This document shows, piece by piece, positions 52,052 through 59,486 of a stretch of 64,000 bases of DNA. Position 1 is the stretch's first letter, and every line of letters starts with the position of its first letter. The DNA is from Ardenticatenales bacterium. Its GTDB lineage: Bacteria; Chloroflexota; Anaerolineae; Promineifilales; Promineifilaceae. Made by a program: the position numbers and the translations under genes. Below the pieces are notes generated by a model that was not told the origin of the DNA, made no database searches, and saw nothing but the letters and a program-made list of their open reading frames with translations. The stretch lies in NCBI GenBank assembly GCA_020634515.1, contig JACKBL010000007.1, forward strand, positions 1 to 64,000. Direction: 5' to 3'.

Positions 52052-53764
52052 TTACTCTGCTCCCAGGATGAAGAAGTAATGGGGTTGACCACCGGCGACA
52101 AGCTCTATTTCCAGATCGGGATGGAGCGCCTGAATTTCCGTGGAAAACGCTTCCGCTTCCGCGGCGCTGACGTCCTTGCCATAATAAACGGAAAGCAGTT
52201 CGCAGTCATCCACGCCCATTTTATCCAGCGTTTGGGCGACGACATTCTGGAGTGTGTCCGCGGCGGCGCAAAGACGGCCATTGGCCAGGCCGATGTAGTT
52301 GCCTTCCTGCACGTCTACGCCATCCAGGGAAACGGTGCGCGTGGCAGTGGTGATTTCCCCGCTGGAGACCTCGGCGCTGGCGTCGCGCATGGCCGTGGCG
52401 ATGTCTTCAAGATCGCCGTCCGCCTGATAAGCAAACAAGGCGCTGACGCCTTGTGGGACGTTGACGGTGGGGACGACGACCACGTTTTTGGGGCTGAGGT
52501 CGCGGGCGGTTTCGGCGGCGAGGATGATGTTCTTGTTGTTGGGCAGCAAGACGACTTTGTCGGTGGGGACATCCTGAATGGCCTGGAAGATTTCTTCGGT
52601 GCTGGGGTTGTTGGTTTGTCCGCCATCGACGACGTTGGCAACGCCCAGGCTGCGGAAGACGTTTGCCAGTCCGGGACCGGGGGCTACGGCGATCACGCCA
52701 ATTTGCCCGGGTTGCAGTTCTTTTTCCGGTTCTATCATGAGGGCGAGGGCGGGTTCCGGGTGCTCGTTGCTGCCGCCGGCGATGATCTCTTCCATCTGCA
52801 TTTGCATGTTTTCCACGACAACGTCGGTGATATGGCCCAGGCTGATGCCGTAGCTGAGGGGAATGCCGGGGTCTTTGACGTGGATGTGTACTTTGATGGT
52901 CGTGTCGTCGCCGACGACGACGGTGGAGTCGCCCATGGCGTCAATGTGGGCGCGGACTTCGAGGACGTCGAGGTTTTTCCCCATGAGGATGAATTGGACG
53001 TCGTAGGGATTTTCTACGCCTTCCTGGGGGGCGACGCGGGCTTGTGCCGGCATTTCCGCCACGGCCACGGCCGGTTCTTGTGCCATCGGCGGTTCCATCA
53101 CGCCCATCGTATCACCCGTCGTATAGCGCAGCATCCCTTCCAGAATGTACACCAACCCCATGCCCCCCGAATCCACCACCCCCGCCTGCTTCAACACCGG
53201 GAGTTGCTCTGGTGTGTTTTCCAGGGCCAACTGCGCCCGCTCCAAGGTGCGTTCCAGCACAAAACGGAGGTCGTTGCTCTTGCGCGCCGCGTCCACAGCC
53301 TCCAGGCTTGCTTCGCGGATCACCGTCAGGATCGTCCCTTCAACGGGCTTCATGACCCCCTTATAAGCCGTATCCGCGGCCTCCACAAACGCTTGAGCCA
53401 GTTCTTGCGAGCCAAACGTGTCTTTGCCATCCAGGCTTTTGGCCATGCCACGCCATATCTGGCTCAAGATTACGCCGGAATTGCCGCGCGCGCCCATCAG
53501 CGCCCCTTGCGATAAATCCTTGGACACCTTGCCCACGCTCATTTCCTGCGTGTCTCGAATCCGCTTGTAGGCGGAGCGCATCGTGAGCAGCATGTTTGTG
53601 CCCGTATCCCCGTCCGGGACGGGAAAAACGTTCAAGCTGTTGACGTGCTGATGATGTTTCTCTAACCACACAAGGCTTGCCAGAGCGAGCTTACGCAGTT
53701 GTTGGCCGTTGCATGTGTACCATTTTTGTGCCGGCATAACCCTTTCCATTTCCTCAACTGTCAC
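52052..53764 (-). CDS. DAK2-domain fatty acid kinase (FakA/YloV-like)
   Basis: A 570-residue protein with an N-terminal DhaL-type kinase domain (NVFPVPDGDTGTNMLLTM, GARGNSGVILSQIWRGMAKSL, DSGGMGLVYILEGMLRY), a linker and a C-terminal DegV-like domain (about 330-570). It phosphorylates fatty acids bound to FakB for phospholipid synthesis. The GTG at 53764 has GAGGA six bases upstream; ATGs at 53749 and 53737 are alternatives. It is followed directly by degV and preceded by the Asp23-family gene, the order found in Firmicutes as yloU-yloV. Confidence 0.9.
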   Translation of the reverse strand: MTVEEMERVMPAQKWYTCNGQQLRKLALASLVWLEKHHQHVNSLNVFPVPDGDTGTNMLLTMRSAYKRIRDTQEMSVGKVSKDLSQGALMGARGNSGVILSQIWRGMAKSLDGKDTFGSQELAQAFVEAADTAYKGVMKPVEGTILTVIREASLEAVDAARKSNDLRFVLERTLERAQLALENTPEQLPVLKQAGVVDSGGMGLVYILEGMLRYTTGDTMGVMEPPMAQEPAVAVAEMPAQARVAPQEGVENPYDVQFILMGKNLDVLEVRAHIDAMGDSTVVVGDDTTIKVHIHVKDPGIPLSYGISLGHITDVVVENMQMQMEEIIAGGSNEHPEPALALMIEPEKELQPGQIGVIAVAPGPGLANVFRSLGVANVVDGGQTNNPSTEEIFQAIQDVPTDKVVLLPNNKNIILAAETARDLSPKNVVVVPTVNVPQGVSALFAYQADGDLEDIATAMRDASAEVSSGEITTATRTVSLDGVDVQEGNYIGLANGRLCAAADTLQNVVAQTLDKMGVDDCELLSVYYGKDVSAAEAEAFSTEIQALHPDLEIELVAGGQPHYFFILGAE

Positions 53765-53966
53765 ACTACATCCTCACTTCTTGCCCACGGTCGTCCATCC
53801 GACGCGGAATGCCGTCGCCGCTGCCCGCGGGGTTCGGTTTGCCTTCTCTCAACAAAGGTGTCTGGCAAACACAACGTCTTTCGCCGCGCCTCATACACCA
53901 CAAACCGGTGGCCTGCCCGAAGACCTGGCCTCTTTATTGCCGCTGTTTTCGCGGCCGGCAAACTTC

Positions 53967-54326
53967 CTATTCCTGGTCTTCGCTGATGCGCAGCCCCTGC
54001 ACAAACACATTCACCGCCTTCACGGGAATGCCCAATGCTTTTTCTACGTGAAATTTGACCGTATTCTGGATACTCTCGGCCACCACGCGAATGCGTGTGC
54101 CATACTGCACTATCACATAAACGTCAATGAATAACTGGTTGTCTTCCAGTTTCACGTCGATGCCCCGTCGGCTATCCCGCGACAAAACATTGCTAATGCC
54201 ATCCGCCAGGTTCTTGTTGGCCATGCCTACCACGCCATAGCATTGGTGCACGGCCTGATTGGTGATGGTAGCCACCGTTGTCGTGGAAATATCAATGGTT
54301 CCCAGTTTTTCCTCTTTGGTTGGCAT
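53967..54326 (-). CDS. Asp23/Gls24 family protein (YloU-like)
   Basis: A 119-residue Asp23-family protein: GTIDISTTTVATITNQAVHQCYGVVGM, an IDVKLEDNQLFIDVYVIVQYG strand pair and VKFHVEKALGIPVKAVNVFVQGL. Members associate with the cell envelope or with fatty acid kinase neighbourhoods. The ATG at 54326 has AGGAGT four bases upstream. It is divergent from rpmB and 200 bases upstream of the DAK2 gene, in the conserved rpmB-yloU-yloV arrangement. Confidence 0.92.
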   Translation of the reverse strand: MPTKEEKLGTIDISTTTVATITNQAVHQCYGVVGMANKNLADGISNVLSRDSRRGIDVKLEDNQLFIDVYVIVQYGTRIRVVAESIQNTVKFHVEKALGIPVKAVNVFVQGLRISEDQE

Positions 54327-54583
54327 GGATACTCCTAAAAGCAAAAGTCAGCCGCCGGCAGGGCATCGTCATAACGATACAATCGGCCCCACCGCTGTTG
54401 ACCCTATGATACCTCAGATGTGGCGCACATTCCCAAATTGCCGCGCCACGAGCGCATCGCGCCGCCCGCTTGCCGGTCCGGTTCGACGGGCAAACCAGGG
54501 GCCACCGATTGGGGGGATGGATGGTTGCCGTTTGATGCCGGCATTTTGGGGAAAATGCGTCGACAACGGCGAACGACGTGGGC

Positions 54584-54612
54584 TTGCGCGAACCACACCA
54601 TCCTATTATAAT
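54584..54612 (+). promoter_or_regulatory. Promoter of rpmB
   Basis: TTGCGC at 54584-54589, a 17-base spacer, and TATAAT at 54607-54612. The transcript would start near 54619. Confidence 0.7.
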
Positions 54613-54633
54613 TCTATCCGCTTATTTGAAAAC

Positions 54634-54679
54634 AAAGCGACCGTTTTGGTAGAAAAATCACCCTTCTGGTCGCTTTTAC
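54634..54679 (+). promoter_or_regulatory. Terminator-like hairpin in the rpmB leader
   Basis: AAAGCGACC (54634) pairs with GGTCGCTTT (ending 54676), running into TTTTA, only about 22 bases before the rpmB start. It may act as an attenuator, for example by L28 or stress feedback. The long loop (about 25 bases) weakens the case. Confidence 0.45.
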
Positions 54680-54700
54680 TTTGGTAAGGTAGGTGGAATT

Positions 54701-54880
54701 ATGGCGAAATGTGAGCTATGTGGCAAGGGACCTATGACCGGGAACAACGTGAGCTTCTCCCAGAAGAAGACACGCCGCGTCTTTCGGCCCAATATCCAGC
54801 GCGCCACATTCTACGAAGGCGACCGCAAAGTCAAGAAATATGTCTGTGCCCGCTGCTTGAAAACCGTCAGCAAATCGTAG
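54701..54880 (+). CDS. rpmB: 50S ribosomal protein L28
   Basis: A 59-residue protein, short enough to be missed by length filters: MAKCELCGKGPMTGNNVS, then KTRRVFRPNIQRATFYEG and KYVCARCLKTVSKS. Four cysteines (CELC and CARC) make the zinc-binding (C+) type of L28. GGTGG lies five bases before the ATG. It is divergent from the Asp23-family gene, has its own promoter and ends at a good terminator. Confidence 0.95.
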   Translation: MAKCELCGKGPMTGNNVSFSQKKTRRVFRPNIQRATFYEGDRKVKKYVCARCLKTVSKS

Positions 54881-54924
54881 GCAGACATCTCTCCTCACTC
54901 TTGAGGACACCCCTCGACAAAGAC

Positions 54925-54950
54925 GCCAGCCCCCACAGGCTGGCTTTTTT
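54925..54950 (+). terminator. Rho-independent terminator of rpmB
   Basis: GCCAGCC / GGCTGGC with a six-base loop followed by TTTTTT, 45 bases after the stop codon. Confidence 0.9.
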
Positions 54951-54964
54951 GTTGCGAAGGACGG

Positions 54965-55043
54965 GCGAATCTGCGGGTTTGCGCGCGAGTCTGCGGGTTT
55001 GCGCGTGAGTCTGCGGGTTGGCGAGTCCGCGGGTTTGCGCGTG
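54965..55043 (+). repeat. Tandem 20-bp repeat, about four units
   Basis: Units close to GCGAGTCTGCGGGTTTGCGC repeated in tandem with small length changes. It lies between rpmB and the mevalonate kinase gene, followed by a second simple repeat. No function suggested. Confidence 0.8.
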
Positions 55044-55093
55044 AACCTGTATAATTTCCCGGCGTGCAAATCCCCCAACTTCTCCCAACCGCC

Positions 55094-55151
55094 CTCATAC
55101 CTCATACCTCATACCTCATACCTCATCCTTCATACCTCATCCTCATCCTTC
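55094..55151 (+). repeat. Tandem 9-bp repeat CTCATACCT
   Basis: About five copies of CTCATACCT followed by decayed CTCATCCTT units. The array runs into the 3' end of the mevalonate kinase gene, whose last residues (KDEDEV) are encoded by it. A site prone to slippage. Confidence 0.8.
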
Positions 55152-56116
55152 CCAATAACACTCGTCAGCACCGAACGCGCCGCCGCCGCCAGCAACGCGG
55201 CGCGGACATCCGCTTCCGTTTCCGCCGTGACCAGGGCTATCATGTTGCCCCCCCGCCCGCCGCCGCTCAGTTTCGCTCCCAACGCCCCCGCCTGTCGCGC
55301 CACCGTTATCAGCCGTTCCAACGAATCCGCGGAAACCGTCATCTCTCGCAGCACCTCCTGGTTCTCGTTCATCAGCGCGCCCACCCGTGGCGCGGTTCCC
55401 GCCTCAATGGCTTGCCGCGCCTGTTGGGCAATCGCGCCGCAATGAGCGAACAGCGCCTCATAGCGCGTTGGGTCCGCCTGCCACTGGCGACGCACATCCC
55501 CCACCACCTCCCGCGTGGAACTGCTCACGCCCGTGTCCGCCACCAGGATGCGCAGCGGTCGCGCCACGACGAACGTCTCCACGAGATTGCGCGGCTGCCG
55601 CCGCACGAAGTACACGGGTTTTTCGCAGGCGACAACGGTATTGTCGATGCCGCTGGGCGTGCCGTGATGCAGGCGTTCCACGGCAAAAGTGAGGCGGGAC
55701 ACTTCTTCATCCGTTGCCAGTGAATCCAGGCCAAGATGACGGGCGAGGGCGCGCAGGAGAGCGGCGGCGGTGGCCGCGCCGCTGCCCAGTCCGCTGGCGA
55801 TAGGGATGTCGCTGTGAATCGTTATATCTAAAGATGGCAGCGTGGACAGACCCGCCACTTCTTGCAGCAAACGGATCGCGGCGGCAAAGGGGTCATCGTC
55901 GGCTGCTTTCGCCAGCGTATACTGGTAGTTGAGATTGGTCAGGTTGAGGCAAATACGTGGCCCATCCGGCGCGTTCGCGGCGTCCGCGACCGTGGCCCGC
56001 GCGCGTACCTGGCTGATAGGGGCGGCAATAGCGGGATGCCCGTAAACGACGGCGTGCTCGCCAAACAAGATGATCTTTCCCGGGGCGCTGGCTTGCGTTG
56101 TTCGCTCAGTTACCAT
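55130..56116 (-). CDS. mvk: Mevalonate kinase
   Basis: A 328-residue GHMP kinase: APGKIILFGEHAVVYGHPAIA (motif 1), IPIASGLGSGAATAAALLRAL (motif 2, ATP loop), HGTPSGIDNTVV (catalytic Asp region) and AKLSGGGRGGNMIAL (motif 3). It phosphorylates mevalonate, the first kinase step of the mevalonate pathway to isoprenoids. The ATG at 56116 has AGGTG upstream; a GTG at 56128 is an alternative. The other pathway genes are not in the window. The C-terminal tail is encoded by a simple repeat. Confidence 0.9.
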   Translation of the reverse strand: MVTERTTQASAPGKIILFGEHAVVYGHPAIAAPISQVRARATVADAANAPDGPRICLNLTNLNYQYTLAKAADDDPFAAAIRLLQEVAGLSTLPSLDITIHSDIPIASGLGSGAATAAALLRALARHLGLDSLATDEEVSRLTFAVERLHHGTPSGIDNTVVACEKPVYFVRRQPRNLVETFVVARPLRILVADTGVSSSTREVVGDVRRQWQADPTRYEALFAHCGAIAQQARQAIEAGTAPRVGALMNENQEVLREMTVSADSLERLITVARQAGALGAKLSGGGRGGNMIALVTAETEADVRAALLAAAARSVLTSVIGKDEDEV

Positions 56117-56190
56117 GCAGTTATTCACCTAGATGGTTCGTAATAGAGTGTGGAGTTATTTTCGGGCGATTACTAAGTAGAGGCAGCCTG

Positions 56191-57060
56191 TTAGAGGATG
56201 TAGAGGGCGACCAGAACGGTGCCGGCCCACAAGGCCATGTCAATTTGCAGTGGGCGGTCGTGCAGGAGAATGTCCTCGGGGATGCCGCCTTCGCCACGAA
56301 TGTGGATGAGGTAGAGGTAGCGAAAGACGGCGTAGAGGATGAAGGGGATGGTGAGCATCATCAGGTGGTTTTGGGGCAGTCCTTCGGCAAGGAAGGTGTA
56401 TAGGCTGTAGGCGACGATGACGCTGGTGGTGACAATGCTGATGAGGCGGTCAATGAGGTCGAGGCTGTATTCCTGGAGGATGGCGCGATGATTGCCGGCA
56501 TCTCCGCCCAACAAGATCAACTCATGCCGCCGCTTGCCCAACGCCATAAACAGCGCCAGCAGCCCCATGCAGACGTACAACCAGGGGGAAAACCGCTGCA
56601 CCGTGATCACCGCCGTGCCCGCGCCCACGCGCAGCACAAAGCCCGCCGCCACGACCATCACGTCCAACAGCGCCACATGCTTCAAGCGAAAAGTGTACGC
56701 TATTTGCAGGACCAGGTAGATGAGCAGCACCAACGCCAGGTCATGGCTGAGCAGCGCGGCTGCCCCCAGGCTGCCCACGGCCAGCACCACGGCGGCCACT
56801 TGCGCCACCACCGGGCTCAATTGACCTGCCGGCAGGGGCCGTCGCCGCTTGATGGGATGTTGGCGGTCGCTTTCGATGTCCGCCAGATCATTCATCAAGT
56901 AGACGGCGCTGGACATGAAGCACAACAAGATAAAAGCCGCGAGCGTTCGCAGCAGGCTGGGCACGTCAAATAGCTTGGAATCGAAAACCAGGGCCGCGAA
57001 AACAAAGATGTTTTTGCTCCATTGGCGCGGCCGCATTGTCTTGAATAATCCCGATAGCAC
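56191..57060 (-). CDS. UbiA-family prenyltransferase, decaprenyl-phosphate phosphoribosyltransferase-like
   Basis: A 289-residue membrane protein with eight to nine helices and the two Asp motifs of the UbiA family: NDLADIESDRQHPIKRRRP (about 60-80) and a second region around YSLDLIDRLISIV. The MRPRQWSKNIFVFAALVFD start and KRRRPLPAGQLS stretch match the DPPR synthase group that transfers phosphoribose to polyprenyl phosphate for cell-wall arabinose. Start: the GTG at 57060 with GGAGA seven bases upstream; a GTG at 57099 would add 13 residues. Next to mevalonate kinase on the same strand. Confidence 0.82.
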   Translation of the reverse strand: MLSGLFKTMRPRQWSKNIFVFAALVFDSKLFDVPSLLRTLAAFILLCFMSSAVYLMNDLADIESDRQHPIKRRRPLPAGQLSPVVAQVAAVVLAVGSLGAAALLSHDLALVLLIYLVLQIAYTFRLKHVALLDVMVVAAGFVLRVGAGTAVITVQRFSPWLYVCMGLLALFMALGKRRHELILLGGDAGNHRAILQEYSLDLIDRLISIVTTSVIVAYSLYTFLAEGLPQNHLMMLTIPFILYAVFRYLYLIHIRGEGGIPEDILLHDRPLQIDMALWAGTVLVALYIL

Positions 57061-57138
57061 GCTTTCTCTCCATGTTAGTTTCGCGTGCCGATTATACACG
57101 GAATGTATCTATTCAGCCTCAGGGGGCTTTTTCCACAA

Positions 57139-57186
57139 ACCTTCGCGGAAGCTCGATCTCAGGCCCAAAGTGGCTCGGCTTTCCAG
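57139..57186 (+). repeat. REP-like element
   Basis: ACCTTCGCGGAAGCT followed by GATCTCAGGCCCAAAGTGGCTCGGCTTTCC, a decayed member of the family at 10151, 12267 and 42114. Confidence 0.5.
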
Positions 57187-57263
57187 CGATTTAGGAGCGG
57201 AAATCAAATAAGATGACGCAGTCATTTCCTTTGGAGCAACCACGCAAACACCGCGCACTTCCC

Positions 57264-57303
57264 GAAAAACAAAAAACGGAGACCAGCCGCAACCGGTCTC
57301 CGT
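57264..57303 (-). terminator. Rho-independent terminator of the tiny-peptide operon
   Basis: Read on the minus strand: ACGGAGACC / GGTCTCCGT with a ten-base loop, then a TTTTTT-G-TTTTT tract. It lies 30 bases after the stop of the 40-residue peptide gene, supporting that this strand is transcribed. Confidence 0.85.
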
Positions 57304-57332
57304 CTTCATACAGCATAATGGCAGGTTAAAAC

Positions 57333-57455
57333 CTACATGAATGGGGAACCTCCACCAATGGCCCCGTTTCCGCCCGACAGAATATTGATAACCGCCGTTA
57401 AGGCGAGGGCAATGGAAGGCAACAGACTTAACATGGCGTAATACTTGCGCTTCAT
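57333..57455 (-). CDS. 40-residue hydrophobic peptide ending in a Gly-rich tail
   Basis: The peptide begins MKRKYYAMLSLLPSIA, continues with a hydrophobic helix (LALTAVINIL) and ends SGGNGAIGGGSPFM. The basic start, the single helix and the small-residue tail recall a signal-like or membrane-inserted peptide. GGAGGG lies nine bases before the ATG and overlaps the stop of the preceding 10-residue ORF, which ends in the same GGNGAIGG. A strong terminator follows. Too short for most gene callers. I recognise no family; a secreted signalling, toxin or membrane peptide are all possible. Confidence 0.6.
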   Translation of the reverse strand: MKRKYYAMLSLLPSIALALTAVINILSGGNGAIGGGSPFM

Positions 57456-57461
57456 TGTGAT

Positions 57462-57494
57462 TTACCCTCCAATTGCTCCATTACCACCTTTCAT
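57462..57494 (-). CDS. 10-residue leader-type peptide MKGGNGAIGG
   Basis: A complete mini-ORF, MKGGNGAIGG, with AGGAGA eight bases before its ATG and a stop seven bases ahead of the next ATG. Its sequence repeats the GGNGAIGG core of the following peptide. It may be a translated leader that controls the second ORF, or a minimal duplicate of the active part. The frame is also open upstream to 57902, but that longer ORF has no start site and begins at the predicted transcription start. Confidence 0.45.
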   Translation of the reverse strand: MKGGNGAIGG

Positions 57495-57904
57495 TTGACG
57501 CTCTCCTTGTTTCGAACTGGGTCGCCCAGACACAGGCAACGAGAAAAAGTTGACATATCCATTCCTGAAGCAGCCCGCCCGGTTACAGCTAAGGCGGGCG
57601 AACGTCATATGAAGCGGTTCATCTGACCGCCACGAAAGGAGGGATATTTCTCTTTCACGCGCACCTTTACGGGACCGAAAAAGGGGATCCTGAACTGGCT
57701 TGCCGTTATTTTGGGCTGCTTGTACCTGATAGAAAGCGAACCTGGCATAGGGCAATGTCCCTGATAAAGGCGCGAAAAAGACAGGCGTTTTTTTCCAGGC
57801 AACGAAAACTGCCTGGAAATCAGGCGATTTGCTGTTAATTATGTGGTTTAATCGACCATATCGCCTGTTTGGGCGACGTTTCTTATGGCTTTTTTCCACC
57901 AATT
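57495..57904 (-). other. Long structured leader of the tiny-peptide operon
   Basis: About 410 bases lie between the predicted transcription start and the first mini-ORF. The leader has a strong stem CCAGGCA / TGCCTGG (57796-57817), GCCCGCC / GGCGGGC (57573-57599) and further short stems. I could not match it to a known riboswitch class. No long ORF in it has a convincing start. Confidence 0.5.
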
Positions 57905-57910
57905 GTAAAC

Positions 57911-57939
57911 ATTGTAAAACTTCGGATAGTCTTTGTCAA
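57911..57939 (-). promoter_or_regulatory. Sigma70-type promoter of the tiny-peptide operon
   Basis: On the minus strand: perfect TTGACA (57934-57939), a 17-base spacer and TACAAT (57911-57916). Transcription runs towards the mini-ORFs and the terminator at 57264. Confidence 0.75.
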
Positions 57940-58032
57940 GCAAGCGGCGTGGTACCAAAGTGTGACATATGCCTTGTGCCAGGCGGAGCGCGCCGCCGGC
58001 AGAGGTGGTTTGAGACTGTCCTGCGAATAGAC

Positions 58033-58086
58033 GACAAAAGTCTCACACCGGCCTTGACATGGATACGCCCGGCCAAGACTTTTGTC
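58033..58086. repeat. Inverted repeat GACAAAAGTCT / AGACTTTTGTC
   Basis: Eleven-base arms at 58033-58043 and 58076-58086 enclose a GC-rich centre with CCGGCC/GGCC. It lies between the minus-strand peptide promoter and tRNA-Leu and is followed by ATTTTTC; a terminator or an operator is possible. Confidence 0.5.
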
Positions 58087-58174
58087 ATTTTTCATCCGAC
58101 GTGGCGATGGGCAGCGCCATCGCCGCCGCGCCCCGACGCCAATTGGATCCCAAATTGAGAATTGCCGGCAGAAA

Positions 58175-58203
58175 TTGACCGTACTTGGAGGTGTGGCTAT
58201 AAT
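58175..58203 (+). promoter_or_regulatory. Promoter of tRNA-Leu
   Basis: TTGACC at 58175-58180, a 17-base spacer and TATAAT at 58198-58203, 12 bases before the tRNA. Confidence 0.85.
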
Positions 58204-58215
58204 ACAGTGTGTGTC

Positions 58216-58297
58216 GCCCTGGTGGCGGAATTGGCATACGCGGTAGGTTGAGGGCCTATGCCCTTTGGGCGTGGAGGTTCGAGTCCTCTCCAGGGCA
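58216..58297 (+). tRNA. tRNA-Leu (anticodon GAG)
   Basis: An 82-base class II tRNA: acceptor GCCCTGG / CCAGGGC, D-arm GGCGGAATTGGCA, anticodon stem GTAGG/CCTAT around TTGAGGG giving GAG, a variable arm GCCCTTTGGGC, and T-arm GGTTCGAGTCC. Discriminator A; CCA not encoded. Confidence 0.95.
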
Positions 58298-58304
58298 CAA
58301 GAAG

Positions 58305-58343
58305 AAAAAGCGTCAGGATTGACCTCAATCCTGACGCTTTTTT
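58305..58343 (+). terminator. Terminator of tRNA-Leu
   Basis: Perfect 18-base arms AAAAAGCGTCAGGATTGA / TCAATCCTGACGCTTTTT with a two-base loop and a T-run. Also able to stop transcription of the epimerase gene from the opposite side. Confidence 0.92.
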
Positions 58344-58366
58344 GTTGGTGTGTGGCTGCGCTTCGC

Positions 58367-59311
58367 TCAAGAAGGCGTGCGTTCGGGAAGATGGAAGCGA
58401 TTATCCTGCGCCAGGGTGCGCTGCAAGCCGGCGCGCAGGCTGACCTGGGGGCGAAAACCCAGGAGCATTTCCGCTTTGGTGATGTCGGCCACGAGGCGGC
58501 TGACACCGCCGCTTTTTTCCGTGTTATCAATACGGTTGACGCCGTGCCCTACGATCTGCTCCAGCAGGTTCACCAGCTCGTGAATAGAGGTTTCCACGCC
58601 GCTGCCCACATTGATCACCTGGCGGTTGATGTCGCGGGCGGCGGCGGCATTCACCAGCGCCTGCACCACGTCGGAGATGTAGACGAAGTCGCGCGTTTGC
58701 TTGCCTGAGCCGAAGACGACGAGGGAGCCGCCGGTGATGGCTGCGTGCAGGAAGCGGGGGACGATGGGGGCGTGGGAGACGGGCAGCGCCTGGCCCGGTC
58801 CGTAGGCGTTGAAGATGCGTAGGGCGACTGTTTCGATCCCCCAGAGGTCGCCGATGGTGTGCAGGTATTGTTCCGCGGCCCATTTGCTGACGGCGTAGGG
58901 GGAGTCCGGGCGCGGGGTGTCGTTTTCGTGGACGGGCTGCTGGGATTGTTGCCCATACACCGCGCCTGATGATGCGAGGACGACGCGGCGAATGCCGGCA
59001 TCTCTCGTAGCCTCCATCAAACTCACCGTGCCCCCCACATTCACCTCATTATACGCACGCGGGTACAGCACCGACTGCGGCACAGACACCCGCGCCGCCA
59101 GATGATAGACGCAATCCACATCTTGCAACAGCGACCACAGCAGCGGCACATTATTCACGTCCCCGCGCGAGAACAACACCAGCGGAGACAACGCTGCCTT
59201 ATCGCCACTGCTCAAATCGTCCAGCACGCGCACTTCGTGTCCATCTTCCGCCAGGCGATTGGCCAGCGCCGCCCCTAAAAAACCCGCCCCGCCAGTAATC
59301 AAGAATCGCAT
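58367..59311 (-). CDS. NAD-dependent sugar-nucleotide epimerase/dehydratase
   Basis: A 314-residue extended SDR: TGGAGFLGAALANRLAEDG, the DxxxR-like LDDLSSGD, YHLAARVSVPQSV, the catalytic Ser in ASSGAVYG, YxxxK as Y-A-V-S-K, and RIFNAYGPGQ. This is the UDP-glucose 4-epimerase (GalE)-like group; the exact sugar is unknown. The ATG at 59311 has GAGGT seven bases upstream. Divergent from the metalloprotease gene. Confidence 0.88.
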   Translation of the reverse strand: MRFLITGGAGFLGAALANRLAEDGHEVRVLDDLSSGDKAALSPLVLFSRGDVNNVPLLWSLLQDVDCVYHLAARVSVPQSVLYPRAYNEVNVGGTVSLMEATRDAGIRRVVLASSGAVYGQQSQQPVHENDTPRPDSPYAVSKWAAEQYLHTIGDLWGIETVALRIFNAYGPGQALPVSHAPIVPRFLHAAITGGSLVVFGSGKQTRDFVYISDVVQALVNAAAARDINRQVINVGSGVETSIHELVNLLEQIVGHGVNRIDNTEKSGGVSRLVADITKAEMLLGFRPQVSLRAGLQRTLAQDNRFHLPERTPS

Positions 59312-59486
59312 GATCATACCTCGTTCGACAAGCGTACATAGCTGCCACGCGGCTGCCACATGAGACACAACTCAGGAATCGCGCCGTGATGGCGGCAGGG
59401 AAGACGTAAGTTCGTTACAATCAGGTCTGCTGTCGTTCCCGCGCCTTGCGCAAGTAGTATACCCGAACAGAGAGACCTGGCGTATT

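Noticed and set aside
54965..55151. Possible CRISPR or attachment site
   Set aside because: Simple 20-bp and 9-bp tandem repeats without unique spacers, tRNA fragment or integrase.
57462..57902. 146-codon minus-strand ORF over the peptide-operon leader
   Set aside because: It begins at the predicted transcription start and lacks a ribosome site; only its last ten codons form a well-initiated mini-ORF.
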